Shown here in pieces: positions 35,360 through 44,631 of a stretch of 64,000 nucleotides of DNA. The stretch's first letter is position 1; every line of letters starts with the position of its first letter. This DNA is from Falsiroseomonas sp041690465 (GTDB lineage: Bacteria > Pseudomonadota > Alphaproteobacteria > Acetobacterales > Acetobacteraceae). The translations under genes and the position numbers were made by a program. The notes beneath the pieces are model-generated. The model searched no databases. It was not told the origin of the DNA and worked only from the letters and a program-made list of their open reading frames with translations. The DNA lies in NCBI RefSeq assembly GCF_041690465.1, contig NZ_JAWLHG010000013.1, positions 62,001-126,000 of the forward strand, written 5' to 3'.

Positions 35360-36454
35360 ATGGGTTTCAACTGCGGCATCGTCGGGCTGCCGAATGTCGG
35401 CAAGTCCACGCTGTTCAACGCGCTGACGCAGACCGCGGCCGCGCAGGCGGCGAACTATCCCTTCTGCACGATCGAGCCGAACGTCGGCCGCGTCGCGGTG
35501 CCCGATCCGCGGCTGGAGGTGCTGGCGCGCATCGGCAAGAGCCAGAAGATCATCCCGACCAGCCTGGAATTCGTGGACATCGCCGGCCTGGTGCGCGGCG
35601 CGAGCAAGGGTGAGGGCCTCGGCAACCAGTTCCTGGCGAACATCCGCGAGGTGGACGCGATCATCCACGTGCTCCGCTGCTTCGAGGACGGCGACGTCAC
35701 CCATGTCGAGGGTAGCGTGGATCCGGTACGCGACGCCGAGACGGTCGAGACCGAGCTGATGCTCGCCGACCTCGACAGCCTGGAGAAGCGTGGCGTTGCA
35801 CTGGCCAAGCGCGCGCGCGGCGGCGACAAGGAAGCGATGGCGCAGATGGCGCTGATCGAGCCGCTGAAGGCCGCGCTGGAAGCCGGCAAGCCCGCGCGCA
35901 CCGCGGTGCCGAAGGGCGAGGCGGAGGCGGCCTCGCGGCTGCAACTGATGACCACCAAGCCGGTGCTCTATGTCTGCAATGTCGAGGAAGCCAGCGCCGC
36001 GACGGGCAACGCGCACAGCGCGCGGGTGCAGGCGATGGCGGCGGCGCAGGGTGCGAAGGCGGTGATCGTCTCGGCCGCGATCGAGGCCGAGATCAGCCAG
36101 ATGCCGGAAGCCGACCGCGCGGATTTTCTCGAGTCGCTCGGGCTCGCCGACAGCGGCCTCGACCGCATCATCCGCGCTGGCTATGAGCTGCTTGGGCTCG
36201 TCACCTATTTCACCGTGGGCCCGAAGGAGACGCGCGCCTGGACCATCACGCGCGGCACCAAGGCGCCGGGCGCGGCGGGCGTGATCCATGGTGACTTCGA
36301 GCGCGGCTTCATCGCGGCGGAAACCATCGCCTTCGACGACTACGTGACGCTCGGCGGCGAGGCGGGCGCGAAGGAAGCGGGGAAGATGCGCGTCGAGGGC
36401 AAGGAGTACGTCGTGAAGGATGGCGACGTGCTGCTGTTCCGCTTCAACGTGTGA
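35360..36454 (+). CDS. ychF: Ribosome-binding ATPase YchF
   Basis: This 364-residue Obg-like P-loop protein has G1 GLPNVGKSTLFNALTQ, G3 DIAGLVRGASKGEGLG, HVLRCFED, and NVEE in place of NKxD at G4, which gives ATP over GTP preference. A coiled-coil insertion and C-terminal TGS domain follow (FTVGPKETRAWTI, GVIHGDFERGFI, DVLLFRFNV). It binds ribosomes and is linked to oxidative stress. It lies seven bases after the preceding gene. Confidence 0.97.
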   Translation: MGFNCGIVGLPNVGKSTLFNALTQTAAAQAANYPFCTIEPNVGRVAVPDPRLEVLARIGKSQKIIPTSLEFVDIAGLVRGASKGEGLGNQFLANIREVDAIIHVLRCFEDGDVTHVEGSVDPVRDAETVETELMLADLDSLEKRGVALAKRARGGDKEAMAQMALIEPLKAALEAGKPARTAVPKGEAEAASRLQLMTTKPVLYVCNVEEASAATGNAHSARVQAMAAAQGAKAVIVSAAIEAEISQMPEADRADFLESLGLADSGLDRIIRAGYELLGLVTYFTVGPKETRAWTITRGTKAPGAAGVIHGDFERGFIAAETIAFDDYVTLGGEAGAKEAGKMRVEGKEYVVKDGDVLLFRFNV

Positions 36455-36461
36455 GGCGGCG

Positions 36462-37640
36462 CTACGCCGCCTCGCCGGCCGCCCAGCCGCTCGACCACGC
36501 CCATTGGAAATTGTAGCCGCCGAGCCAGCCGGTGACGTCCACCGCCTCGCCGATCACGAACAGGCCGGGCACCGACTTCGCCATCATCGTCCGTGACGAA
36601 AGCCCGGCGGTGTCCACGCCGCCGAGCGTGACCTCGGCCTTTGCATAGCCCTCGGTGCCGGAGGGCTTCAGCGTCCACGCCTTCAGCAGCGCACCGAGTT
36701 TCCGCAGGTCGGCATCGCCGACTTCGCCGATCACGCGCGGCGGCAGGTGCCGCTCGGCCAGGGTCTGCGCCAGCCTCTGCGGCAGCAGCGCCGAGAGCGC
36801 CGTCTTCGGCTCCACCTTCGGGCGCGTGCGCTTGGCTTCGAGCAGCAGTGCGCCGGCGTCGCGGTCGGGCAGCAGGTCGAGCGTGATCGGCGAACCTTCC
36901 CGCCAGTACGACGATGCCTGCAGGATCGCCGGGCCGGAGAGACCGCGGTGGGTGAACAGCATCGCCTCGCGGAAGGCCGCCTTGCCGCACCGCGCGATCG
37001 CCTCCAGCGCAACACCGGCGAGCGGGCGCATCAACTCCAGCGCGGCATCGCCGAAGGCGAGTGGCACCAGGCCGGGGCGGATCTCGGTCAGCGCCAGGCC
37101 GAAGTGCTGCGCGACGTCATGCGCGAGGCCGGTGGCGCCCATCTTCGGGATGGAAAGCCCGCCGCTGGCCAGCACCAGCGAGGCCGCGGTGAAGTCGCCC
37201 TGGTCGGTGGCGATGCGGAAGCGCTCGGCGCGGGTGATGTCGGTGACGCGGTGTGCGACGCGGAGATCCACGCCGGCGGCGTCGCATTCGGCCAGCAGCA
37301 TCGCCACGATCTCCCGCGCGGAGCCGTCGCAGAACAGCTGGCCGAGCGTCTTCTCATGGAAGGGAATGCGGTGCTTCTGCACCAGCGCGATGAAATCGTG
37401 CTGCGTGTAGCGCGCCAGGGCGGAGCGGGCGAAATGTGGATTGGCGCTGAGGAAGCGCTCCGGCACGCAATCCGTGTTGGTGAAGTTGCAGCGGCCGCCG
37501 CCGCTGATCAGGATCTTCTTGCCCGGCGCCTCGGCATGGTCGAGCAGCAGCACGCGCCGCCCGCGCTGCCCGGCGCGCATCGCGACCATCAGACCGGCAG
37601 CACCGGCGCCGATCACCACCACATCGAAATCCTGAACCAT
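36462..37640 (-). CDS. HI0933-family NAD(P)/FAD-dependent oxidoreductase
   Basis: This 392-residue flavoprotein begins FDVVVIGAGAAGLMVAMRAG, the dinucleotide motif, followed by GKKILISGGGRCNFTN, diagnostic of the HI0933/YhiN family. LVLASGGLSIPKMGATG and the C-terminal VPGLFVIGEAVDVTGWLGGYNFQWAWSSGWAAG complete the FAD site. The family is poorly characterised; a BaiN relative reduces bile-acid double bonds. It ends eight bases from the convergent ychF stop. It starts two bases before the next flavoprotein gene ends, so the two may be co-transcribed. Confidence 0.9.
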   Translation of the reverse strand: MVQDFDVVVIGAGAAGLMVAMRAGQRGRRVLLLDHAEAPGKKILISGGGRCNFTNTDCVPERFLSANPHFARSALARYTQHDFIALVQKHRIPFHEKTLGQLFCDGSAREIVAMLLAECDAAGVDLRVAHRVTDITRAERFRIATDQGDFTAASLVLASGGLSIPKMGATGLAHDVAQHFGLALTEIRPGLVPLAFGDAALELMRPLAGVALEAIARCGKAAFREAMLFTHRGLSGPAILQASSYWREGSPITLDLLPDRDAGALLLEAKRTRPKVEPKTALSALLPQRLAQTLAERHLPPRVIGEVGDADLRKLGALLKAWTLKPSGTEGYAKAEVTLGGVDTAGLSSRTMMAKSVPGLFVIGEAVDVTGWLGGYNFQWAWSSGWAAGEAA

Positions 37641-37642
37641 GC

Positions 37643-39289
37643 TCAGGCGGCCACCGCGTCCAGCCCTGCCATGTCGCGGCCGACCGCCTCGGCGATGCGG
37701 ATGCCGTCCACGCCCGCCGAGAAGATGCCGCCCGCATAGCCCGCGCCCTCGCCGGCCGGGTAGAGCCCGAGCGTGTTGACGCTGCGGAAGGCCGCATCGC
37801 GGCGGATGCGCACGGGGGAGGAGGTGCGCGTCTCGACGCCCGTCATCACGGCGTCCTCCATGTCGAATCCGCGGATCTGGCGCCCGAAGGCGGGCAGGGC
37901 CTCCCGGATCGCCGCCACCGCGAAATCCGGCAGGCAGCGCGCGAGATCGGTCGGCGTGACGCCTGGCTTGTAGCTGGGGACCACGCTGCCGAGCTCAGTC
38001 GAGGCGCGGCGCTGAAGGAAGTCGCCGACGCGCTGCGCGGGCGCGGCATAGGTGCCGCCGCCGGCGGCGAAGGCCGCCTCCTCCCAGCGCCGCTGGAAGG
38101 CGATGCCGGCGAGCGGGTCGCCGGGATAATCCACCTCCGGCGTGATGCCGACGACGATGCCGGCATTGGCGTTCCGCTCGGCGCGCGAATACTGGCTCAT
38201 GCCATTGGTCACCACGCGGCCGGGCTCGCTGGTGGCGGCGACGACGGTGCCGCCGGGGCACATGCAGAAGGAATAGACGCTGCGGCCGGTGCCGCAATGA
38301 TGCACCAGCTTGTAGTCGGCCGCACCCAGGATCCTGTTGCCTGCGAAATCGCCGAAGCGCGCGCGGTCGATGATGGATTGCGGATGCTCGATGCGCACGC
38401 CGATGGAAAAGGGCTTGGCCTCCACATGCACGCCGCGCGCATGCAGCGTGGCGAAGGTGTCACGCGCCGAATGGCCGATGGCGAGCACCACATGGTCGGT
38501 CTCGATCGTCTCGCCGGCTTCCGTCACCACGCCGCGCATGCGGCGCTGCCCGTCGCGGCCGGTTTCGATGACGAAGTCCGTGACCTTGGTGCCGAAGCGG
38601 TATTCGCCGCCCAGCGCCTCGATCTTGGCGCGCATGGATTCGACCATCTGCACCAGGCGGAAGGTGCCGATATGCGGCTTGGCGACCCAGAGGATCTCCT
38701 CCGGCGCGCCGGCCTCGACGAACTCGGTCAGCACCTTGCGGCCGAGATGCTGCGGGTCCTTGATGCCGGACCAGAGCTTGCCGTCGGAGAAGGTGCCGGC
38801 GCCGCCTTCGCCGAACTGCACGTTGCTCTCGGGCGTCAGCACGGAGCGCCGCCAGAGCGCCCAGGTGTCCTTGGTGCGCTCCCGCACCACCTTGCCGCGG
38901 TCGAGGATGATCGGCCGGAACCCCATCTCGGCCAGGATCAGCGCGGCGAAGATGCCGCAGGGGCCGGTGCCGATCACCACCGGGCGCTTCGGGGCCGGGG
39001 CAGGCGCGCGGGCAACGTGGCGGTAGGCGGTATCGGGCGTGGGCGCGAGGGTGCGCGCCAGCACCTTGTCGCGCGCGTGGCGGCGCAGCAGCGCGGCCTC
39101 GTCCTTCACGGCGAAGTCCACGCTGTAGACCAGCTCGATCGCGCTGCGCCGGCGCGCATCCCAGGCGCGGCGCGCGACGGTGCAGGACAGCAGCTCGTCC
39201 TCGCGCAGGCCGAGGCGCGCGCGGAGCGCGGCCTCGATCGCGCCCTCGGGGTGGTCGAGCGGCAGCTTGAGTTCGGTGAGGCGGAGCAT
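37643..39289 (-). CDS. FAD-dependent dehydrogenase of the YtfP/YhiN-related class
   Basis: This 548-residue protein starts MLRLTELKLPLDHPEGAIE, an N-terminal region typical of a large uncharacterised family. The FAD motif VVIGTGPCGIFAALILAEMG follows near residue 105, then ILDRGKVVRERTKDT, NVQFGEGGAGTFSDGKL, GHSARDTF, CMCPGGTVVAATSE and SSPVRIRRD. The C-terminus has GLYPAGEGAGYAGGI. The ATG at 39289 is where homology begins; an 11-residue upstream extension is ignored. Its substrate is unknown. It is adjacent to a second flavoprotein gene. Confidence 0.88.
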   Translation of the reverse strand: MLRLTELKLPLDHPEGAIEAALRARLGLREDELLSCTVARRAWDARRRSAIELVYSVDFAVKDEAALLRRHARDKVLARTLAPTPDTAYRHVARAPAPAPKRPVVIGTGPCGIFAALILAEMGFRPIILDRGKVVRERTKDTWALWRRSVLTPESNVQFGEGGAGTFSDGKLWSGIKDPQHLGRKVLTEFVEAGAPEEILWVAKPHIGTFRLVQMVESMRAKIEALGGEYRFGTKVTDFVIETGRDGQRRMRGVVTEAGETIETDHVVLAIGHSARDTFATLHARGVHVEAKPFSIGVRIEHPQSIIDRARFGDFAGNRILGAADYKLVHHCGTGRSVYSFCMCPGGTVVAATSEPGRVVTNGMSQYSRAERNANAGIVVGITPEVDYPGDPLAGIAFQRRWEEAAFAAGGGTYAAPAQRVGDFLQRRASTELGSVVPSYKPGVTPTDLARCLPDFAVAAIREALPAFGRQIRGFDMEDAVMTGVETRTSSPVRIRRDAAFRSVNTLGLYPAGEGAGYAGGIFSAGVDGIRIAEAVGRDMAGLDAVAA

Positions 39290-39331
39290 GACGCGCCTAT
39301 ATGGCCCGCCACGCGCCGCCATTCCAGCGCG

Positions 39332-39910
39332 TCAGCCCTCGGCCAGCACCGCCGGCGCGATGCCCCAGACGTCCGATCCGGCTTCCGGCGGGGGGGTGAT
39401 GTGCAGGGGCAGGGCATTCGGCGTGCGGACATTCGCCTCATGGCCCAGCGCCAGCCGCAGCGCGCGGAACAGCGCGCCATGCGCCACCACCAGCACCGGC
39501 GCCGGCCGCTCCAGCGCGCGGTTCACGGCCCGCACGGTGCGTTCCAGCAAGTCCTGGAAGGTCTCGCCATTGGCGGGAGTGAAGGTGCCGGCGATCCAGT
39601 CGTCATACCAATCGCCCATCGGCTGGCCTTCCTGGTCGCCGAAATTCACCTCGGCCAGATCGGGGTCGAGGGCCACCGGCAGGCCGAGCGGCTCGGCCAC
39701 GATCTCTGCCGTGCGCCGCGCGCGGATCAGCGGGGAGGCGACGATGGTGGCAATGCGGCTGGCGCGCAGCGTCAGCGCGGCGCGCTCGGCCTGCATCAGC
39801 CCCACCTTGTTGAGCGGGATGTCGGTGCGGCCCTGGGAAAGGCCCTGCGCGTTCCAGTCCGTCTCGCCATGGCGGAGGAACCAGAAGGGGGCGCGGGTCA
39901 GTGTCGTCAT
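39332..39910 (-). CDS. Histidine phosphatase family protein (phosphoglycerate-mutase-like)
   Basis: This 192-residue protein has the phosphohistidine motif FLRHGETDWNAQGLSQGRTD near the N-terminus. SPLIRARRTAEIVAE, FGDQEGQPMGDWYDDW, GETFQDLLERT and VVAHGALFRALR complete the branched catalytic pocket. Cofactor-independent phosphatases of this class act on diverse phosphoesters; alpha-ribazole phosphatase is one possibility but no cobalamin genes are near. The ATG at 39910 shares a base with the stop of the upstream GST (TGATG). Confidence 0.88.
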   Translation of the reverse strand: MTTLTRAPFWFLRHGETDWNAQGLSQGRTDIPLNKVGLMQAERAALTLRASRIATIVASPLIRARRTAEIVAEPLGLPVALDPDLAEVNFGDQEGQPMGDWYDDWIAGTFTPANGETFQDLLERTVRAVNRALERPAPVLVVAHGALFRALRLALGHEANVRTPNALPLHITPPPEAGSDVWGIAPAVLAEG

Positions 39911-40569
39911 CAGCCCTGTGCCTTTTCGCGTGCGAGCGCCGCGGCGACCGCGGGCATCGCGGCCACCCGCCGCATCAGCGCGCCGATGCCCGGCAGGTCC
40001 GAGATGTCGAGCTTCAGGAACCCCGCGAAACCGCCAAGCGAGGCGAGGAAGATGTCCGCCGCGCCGGGCTGGGCGGTGCCGAGCAGCGTGCCGCCCTTGG
40101 CCGCGAGCGTCGCCTCGGCGAGGTCGAGTGCGGCGCGGACCCGCTTGAGCGCGGCGGTGCGGACCGCGGTGGCGGCCTGCTCGTCGTCGCCTGCGAAGCG
40201 CAGCGGCGCGAAGGCCGGGTTGAAGTGGCGGCCCATGCACCAGTGGCACCAGGCGATCCATTCCAACGCCTTTATGCGGAGCGCCGGCTGCTGCGGCAGC
40301 AGGCCGGAGCCGGGGGCGGCCTCGGCGAACCACTGGATGATGGCGGGCAGCTCGGTGACGACGGTGCCATCGGGCAGTTGCAGCGCCGGGACCTCGCCCT
40401 TCGGATTGAGGGCGAGGTAGCCGGGCTTCTTGTGGTCACCGGCGCGCAGCGAGATGAAGCGCAGCTCGAAGGGCAGGCCGGAGACCGCCGCCACCTGGTG
40501 GGCCAGCGTCCCGGAGGTGAAGGTGGAGGTCCAGAGAACCGGCCCGCCCGCCGGCTGCGCCTCGGTCAC
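39910..40569 (-). CDS. Glutathione S-transferase family protein
   Basis: This 219-residue two-domain protein has an N-terminal thioredoxin fold with TSTFTSGTLAHQVAAVSGLP, NPKGEVPALQLPDGTVVTEL and the following ESxAIxxW-like TELPAIIQWFAE. An all-helical domain follows with AQPGAADIFLASLGGF. It starts at ATG 40569 and overlaps the stop of the second GST gene by four bases. It is probably one of a GST-GST-phosphatase operon. Its substrate is unknown. Confidence 0.88.
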   Translation of the reverse strand: MTEAQPAGGPVLWTSTFTSGTLAHQVAAVSGLPFELRFISLRAGDHKKPGYLALNPKGEVPALQLPDGTVVTELPAIIQWFAEAAPGSGLLPQQPALRIKALEWIAWCHWCMGRHFNPAFAPLRFAGDDEQAATAVRTAALKRVRAALDLAEATLAAKGGTLLGTAQPGAADIFLASLGGFAGFLKLDISDLPGIGALMRRVAAMPAVAAALAREKAQG

Positions 40570-41189
40570 AGGGCCAGGCCTTCCTGCGTCAGCGTCCGCT
40601 GCACCGCCGGCCGGGCCAGCATCGCCTTGAGGTGCGCGTCGAGATGCGGCGGCAGCGTCATGCCGGAGCGGCGGGTCGCCCAGTATTCCACGAAGAACAG
40701 CGCCGCATCCGCCACCGAGTAGCCCGAAGGCAGCACCCAGGTGCCGCCGGTCCAGTTCTTCTCGATGGTGTCGAAATACTTGGCGGCGTTCTGCTTGCCG
40801 AGCTCCACCGACTTCGGGTGGTCCGCCTCGCTGAAGGTGAAGTTCGCCGGCCGGAACTGGCGGGTGAAGCCATGCGGATGCACCGTGCCGCAGACGTAGT
40901 CCATCATCTCGAGGCAGCGGGTCTCGCCCTCGGGATCGGTCGGCAGCAGCTTCGCCTCGGGGTTCGACTTGCCGAGCCAGAAGGCGATCACGGGGAACTC
41001 GGTCAGCACCTTGCCGTCGCCGCGGTCGAGTGCCGGCACCTTCGATTTCGGGTTCACAGCCAGATATTCCGGCTTGTGCTGCGCGCCCTCCTTCAGGGCC
41101 ACGAAAGAGAGCTCATAGGGCTTGCCGATCTCTTCCAGGATCACGTGGATGCCGATCGAGCATGCGCCAGGCGAGTAGTAGAGCTTCAC
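40566..41189 (-). CDS. Beta-class glutathione S-transferase
   Basis: This 207-residue enzyme begins KLYYSPGACSIGIHVILEEI, the YSPGACS motif with the catalytic Cys of bacterial beta-class GSTs. The glutathione site AVNPKSKVPAL and TEFPVIAFWLG follow, then an all-helical C-terminal domain. The start is GTG 41189, with a ggagga-like site upstream. It is the first gene of the GST pair. A role in detoxification or aromatic catabolism is possible but not specified by neighbours. Confidence 0.9.
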   Translation of the reverse strand: MKLYYSPGACSIGIHVILEEIGKPYELSFVALKEGAQHKPEYLAVNPKSKVPALDRGDGKVLTEFPVIAFWLGKSNPEAKLLPTDPEGETRCLEMMDYVCGTVHPHGFTRQFRPANFTFSEADHPKSVELGKQNAAKYFDTIEKNWTGGTWVLPSGYSVADAALFFVEYWATRRSGMTLPPHLDAHLKAMLARPAVQRTLTQEGLAL

Positions 41190-41268
41190 GGTGTTCCTCC
41201 ATTTCGGTGGCGCCCTTGTAGGGCGGGCGGCCGCCGGCTCGCCAGCCCCCCGCGCACGGGGCCGCGCG

Positions 41269-42171
41269 CTACGTCCGCCAGCGGCGGTGCTGCCAGAGCC
41301 ATTGGCCCGGATGTTCGCGGATCCACTCTTCGATGATGTCGTTGATCGCCTGGGTCGCCTGCTGCACATCCACCTGGCCGCGTGCGTCGCGCGGCAGCTC
41401 GATCGCCTCGGTCAGCTCCAGGCGGAAGCGGTTGCCGGGCAGGCGGATGGCGCGGGTGCCGTGCACCGGGCAGTCGAAGCGCCGCGCAAGGCGCGCGAGC
41501 AGCGGGTTGGCGCTGGCGGTGCGGCCGAAGAAGCGGATCTGCGGCCCGCGGCCGAAGCGCTGGTCCACCAGCATGCCGAGATGCAGCCCGGCATCCAGCG
41601 CCTCCATCATGCGGATCGGCGCGGAGATGCCGGCGGGGATCAGCTCGCCCATCACGTCGCGGCGCATGCGCAGCACGTCGCGTGCGATGGCCCGGTTGTT
41701 GGGCGTGCGGTAGAGCGCGGCCGAGGGCAGGCCGTGCCGCCGGGCGGCGACCGCCGGCAGTTCCCAGTTCGCCAGGTGCGCGGCGAAGAACAGCGCCGGC
41801 TTGCCATCATCGCGCAGGCGGAGGAAGCGCTCGGCGCTGTCGGGCGGGATGCTGATGCGGCCGGCGTCGAACTGCTCCGGGTCGTGGTCCCAGAGCGCGC
41901 CGAGATGGACGTATTCGCTCGCGGTGCGGCCGAGATTGTCCCAGGACGCGCGCAGGATGGCGGCGCGTTCGGCGGCGGACTTCTCCGGGAAGGCGAGGGC
42001 GATGTTCTCGCGCGCGATCCGGTTTGCCGAGGTCAGCGGGCCGAGCAGCCGCGCGCCGAAGCCGCCGAGATTCGAGGCGCGATCGGGACCGAGCGCGCGG
42101 ACAAGCGCGAAGGTGCCGCGGACGAGGGCGGCGAGGGATTCGTCGGCGATGTTTTGCAGCGTTTCACGCAT
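41269..42171 (-). CDS. lpxXL: Very-long-chain-acyl lipid A acyltransferase (LpxL family)
   Basis: This 300-residue inner-membrane acyltransferase belongs to the HtrB/LpxL family. It has HX4E in AAHLANWELPAV, FPEKSAAERAAI, TPNNRAIARDVLRMRR, GMLVDQRFGRGPQIRFFGR and IEEWIREHPGQWLWQHRRWR, which is typical of the family C-terminus. Because it ends the acpXL cluster, it is the likely LpxXL, which moves the very-long-chain acyl group from AcpXL to lipid A. It starts at ATG 42171, 170 bases after the preceding gene, with a stable hairpin between. Confidence 0.88.
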   Translation of the reverse strand: MRETLQNIADESLAALVRGTFALVRALGPDRASNLGGFGARLLGPLTSANRIARENIALAFPEKSAAERAAILRASWDNLGRTASEYVHLGALWDHDPEQFDAGRISIPPDSAERFLRLRDDGKPALFFAAHLANWELPAVAARRHGLPSAALYRTPNNRAIARDVLRMRRDVMGELIPAGISAPIRMMEALDAGLHLGMLVDQRFGRGPQIRFFGRTASANPLLARLARRFDCPVHGTRAIRLPGNRFRLELTEAIELPRDARGQVDVQQATQAINDIIEEWIREHPGQWLWQHRRWRT

Positions 42172-42184
42172 GGGCTAGACCCGG

Positions 42185-42208
42185 CGGCCCGCGCATCTTC
42201 GCGGGCCG
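42185..42208. other. Nine-bp hairpin in the lpxXL leader
   Basis: Cggcccgcg (42185-42193) and cgcgggccg (42200-42208) form a perfect 9-bp stem with a six-base loop, 14 bases upstream of the lpxXL ATG. Smaller stems lie at 42299-42322, just after the preceding gene. Together they make the only long structured spacer in this otherwise overlapping operon and may lower lpxXL expression. Confidence 0.4.
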
Positions 42209-42340
42209 AGCGCGCGAATGCGCGCCGCGCACCGACCACCCGTCCTGTCTAGCGCGCCCGTGGCCTGCGCGAAGCCAGGGCCGCGGAGCGGCCGCGTCGT
42301 GCCGCAGGCACGCCTTTGGCGTGACGCGTCTGAGGGCATG

Positions 42341-43363
42341 TCATAGAGTCACGATGATCTTGCCGAACACCTTGCGGCTCTCCAGGCGCTCCAGCCCTTC
42401 GCCGAAGCGCTCCAGCGGCACCACGGTGTCCAGCACCGGGCGGATGCCCTGCGCCATCTTCGCCACGCCGTTCGCCACGTTCTCGATCCGGCAGCCGAAG
42501 CTGCCGAAGATGTGGAGCTGGCGCTGGAACAGCATCATCAGGTTGGTGTCGGCCGAGACGCCGGAGGTGCTGCCGCAGGTCACCAGCCGTCCGCCCATGC
42601 GCAGGCTCAGCAGCGAGGGCGCCCAGGTTGCGGCGCCGACATGCTCGAACACCACGTCCACGCCGCGCTTGCCGGTCACGCGCCGCGCCACGCTCGAGAA
42701 GTTCTTTTCGCTGTAGTTCACCACATGGTCGGCGCCGAGCGCCTTCGCCTTCGCGCATTTCTCGTCGTCGCCCGCGGTGGCGATAACCGTGCACCCCAGC
42801 GCCTTCGCGCTGCGGATGGCGTAGGAGCCGATGCCCGACCCCGCCGCCTGGATCAGGATGGTCTCGCCCGGCTGCAGCTTCGCGTTGTCGAACAGCATGT
42901 GCTCGACCGTGCCGGCGGTGACGACGGAGCAGGCGGCGTCTTCGAAGCCGACGCCCTCGGGCACCTTCACCATGGTGCGCGCCGGCCAGTTCGCGACCTC
43001 GCGCGCGAAGCCGTCCACATGGAAGCCGGCGACGCCCTGCACGTTCTCGCAGAGGTTGTCGCGGCCCTCGCGGCAGGCGGCGCAAACGCCGCAGGTGCGC
43101 GCGCCATAGGGGGTCGCGCGGTCGCCGATCTTCCAGCCGGCCACGCCCTCGCCAAGCGCCACCACCTCGCCGGCGGCTTCGGCACCGACCACGAGCGGCA
43201 GTTGGCGTTGCGCGAAGGCCATGCCGCGCCAGCCCCAGACATCGATGTGGTTCAGCGCAACGGCGCGGACGCGCAGCTGGATCTCACCCGGGCCGGGCGG
43301 GGGCGGGGCGTCGAGGTCCTCCAGCCGCAGGTCGCGGTCGCCGTGCAGGCGCAGCGCGCGCAT
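42341..43363 (-). CDS. Zinc-type alcohol dehydrogenase-like protein of the XL cluster
   Basis: This 340-residue MDR-superfamily protein has GAEAAGEVVALGEGV in place of the GHE zinc motif, structural zinc Cys residues in CGVCAACREGRDNLC, and the NADP loop AAGSGIGSYAIR. The catalytic region reads ALNHIDVWGWRG, typical of quinone-reductase or enoyl-reductase-like members rather than true alcohol dehydrogenases. The ATG at 43363 shares a base with the fabF1XL stop. By position it matches adh2XL of rhizobial acpXL clusters, presumably an enoyl reductase for very-long-chain synthesis (inference). Confidence 0.85.
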   Translation of the reverse strand: MRALRLHGDRDLRLEDLDAPPPPGPGEIQLRVRAVALNHIDVWGWRGMAFAQRQLPLVVGAEAAGEVVALGEGVAGWKIGDRATPYGARTCGVCAACREGRDNLCENVQGVAGFHVDGFAREVANWPARTMVKVPEGVGFEDAACSVVTAGTVEHMLFDNAKLQPGETILIQAAGSGIGSYAIRSAKALGCTVIATAGDDEKCAKAKALGADHVVNYSEKNFSSVARRVTGKRGVDVVFEHVGAATWAPSLLSLRMGGRLVTCGSTSGVSADTNLMMLFQRQLHIFGSFGCRIENVANGVAKMAQGIRPVLDTVVPLERFGEGLERLESRKVFGKIIVTL

Positions 43364-44631
43364 CAGGCGGGCTCCGCGCTCAGCACCAGGCACACATTCT
43401 GCCCGCCGAAGCCGAAGGAGTTGGAGAGGATGTGGCTGACCTTCGCCTCCCGCGCGACGTTCGGCACCACGTCGAGCGTGATGGCGGGGTCGGGCTCCGC
43501 ATGGTTGATGGTCGGCGGCAGCACCTGGTCGCGCAGCACCAGCAGGCTGAACGCCGCCTCGATCGCGCCAGCCGCGCTCAGCGTGTGCCCGATCATCGAC
43601 TTGTTGGAGGAGATCGGCGGCGCATCGTTGCCGAAGACGGTGCGCATGCCGAGCGTCTCCATCTTGTCGTTCTCGGGCGTCCCGGTGCCATGCGCGTTGA
43701 CATAGGAGATGTCGGAAGGCTCCAGCCCGGCATCGGCGATGGCGTTGCGCATTGCCTTGATGACGGCGCCGCCATCCGGGTTCGATCGCGTGCGGTGGAA
43801 GCTGTCGGACTTCTCGCCGCAGCCGCGCAGGATGCCGAGCACCCTGGCGCCGCGCGCGCGGGCGTGTTCCAGGCTTTCCAGGACCAGGCAGGCGGCGCCC
43901 TCGCTCATCACGAAGCCGTCGCGCGTCTTGTCGAAGGGGCGGGAGGCGCGGGCGGGATCCTCGTTGCGGGTGGACAGTGCGGAGAGCAGCGAGAAGCGGA
44001 TCAGCGCCTCGGCCTGCACCGTGCCGTCGGCGCCGATGGCCAGCGCCGCTTCCGCCTCGCCGCGGCGGATCGCCTCGACACCGAGCTGGATCGCGGAAGC
44101 ACCCGTGGCGCAGGCCGTGGTGATGGCGACCGGCGCGCCGCGGGTGCCGAAGCGCGCGGCCAGGTGCTCGCCGACGCCGGCGAAGGCGGAGGCTTCGTAC
44201 ATCTCCTCCCAGTTCGCCGCGGCATCGGCCAGCGCCGGGTAGAGCGGCGCGGCGGGTGCGACCTTCGCGGCAAGCGCGGCACGGTAGGGCCACTCGGTTT
44301 CCACCGGCGGCATGCCGAGCATCAGCGGGCCGGGAAAGTCGCCGCGCGGCAGGCCGGCCTGCGCCAGCGCCTCCTCGGCGGCCATGGTGGCGTAGCGCTC
44401 GACGCGGACGGCGGAGGTGACGGCCGGACTGTCCAGCCCGGGCAGGTCCACCGTGCCGGCAATGGTGGTGCGCAGATGGTCGGTCGGGAAGCGGGTGATG
44501 TGGCGGATGCCCGAACGCCCGGCGCGCAGCGCCGCCCAATTGTCCTCGACGCCCAGGCCGAGCGGCGTGACCAGCCCGATGCCGGTGATGGCCACCAGCG
44601 GCCGGCCGGCGTGGTCGCGAAACATGCTCAT
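43363..44631 (-). CDS. fabF1XL: Beta-ketoacyl-ACP synthase (FabF1XL)
   Basis: This 422-residue thiolase-fold condensing enzyme has a complete catalytic set: Cys174 in AITTACATGAS, His314 in NAHGTGTPEND, Lys344 and His349 in NKSMIGHTLSAAG, and the C-terminal SNSFGFGGQN gate. It should elongate acyl-AcpXL with malonyl units. ATG 44631 overlaps the fabF2XL stop as ATGA. It is paired with a degenerate homologue, like KS/chain-length-factor pairs. Confidence 0.9.
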   Translation of the reverse strand: MSMFRDHAGRPLVAITGIGLVTPLGLGVEDNWAALRAGRSGIRHITRFPTDHLRTTIAGTVDLPGLDSPAVTSAVRVERYATMAAEEALAQAGLPRGDFPGPLMLGMPPVETEWPYRAALAAKVAPAAPLYPALADAAANWEEMYEASAFAGVGEHLAARFGTRGAPVAITTACATGASAIQLGVEAIRRGEAEAALAIGADGTVQAEALIRFSLLSALSTRNEDPARASRPFDKTRDGFVMSEGAACLVLESLEHARARGARVLGILRGCGEKSDSFHRTRSNPDGGAVIKAMRNAIADAGLEPSDISYVNAHGTGTPENDKMETLGMRTVFGNDAPPISSNKSMIGHTLSAAGAIEAAFSLLVLRDQVLPPTINHAEPDPAITLDVVPNVAREAKVSHILSNSFGFGGQNVCLVLSAEPA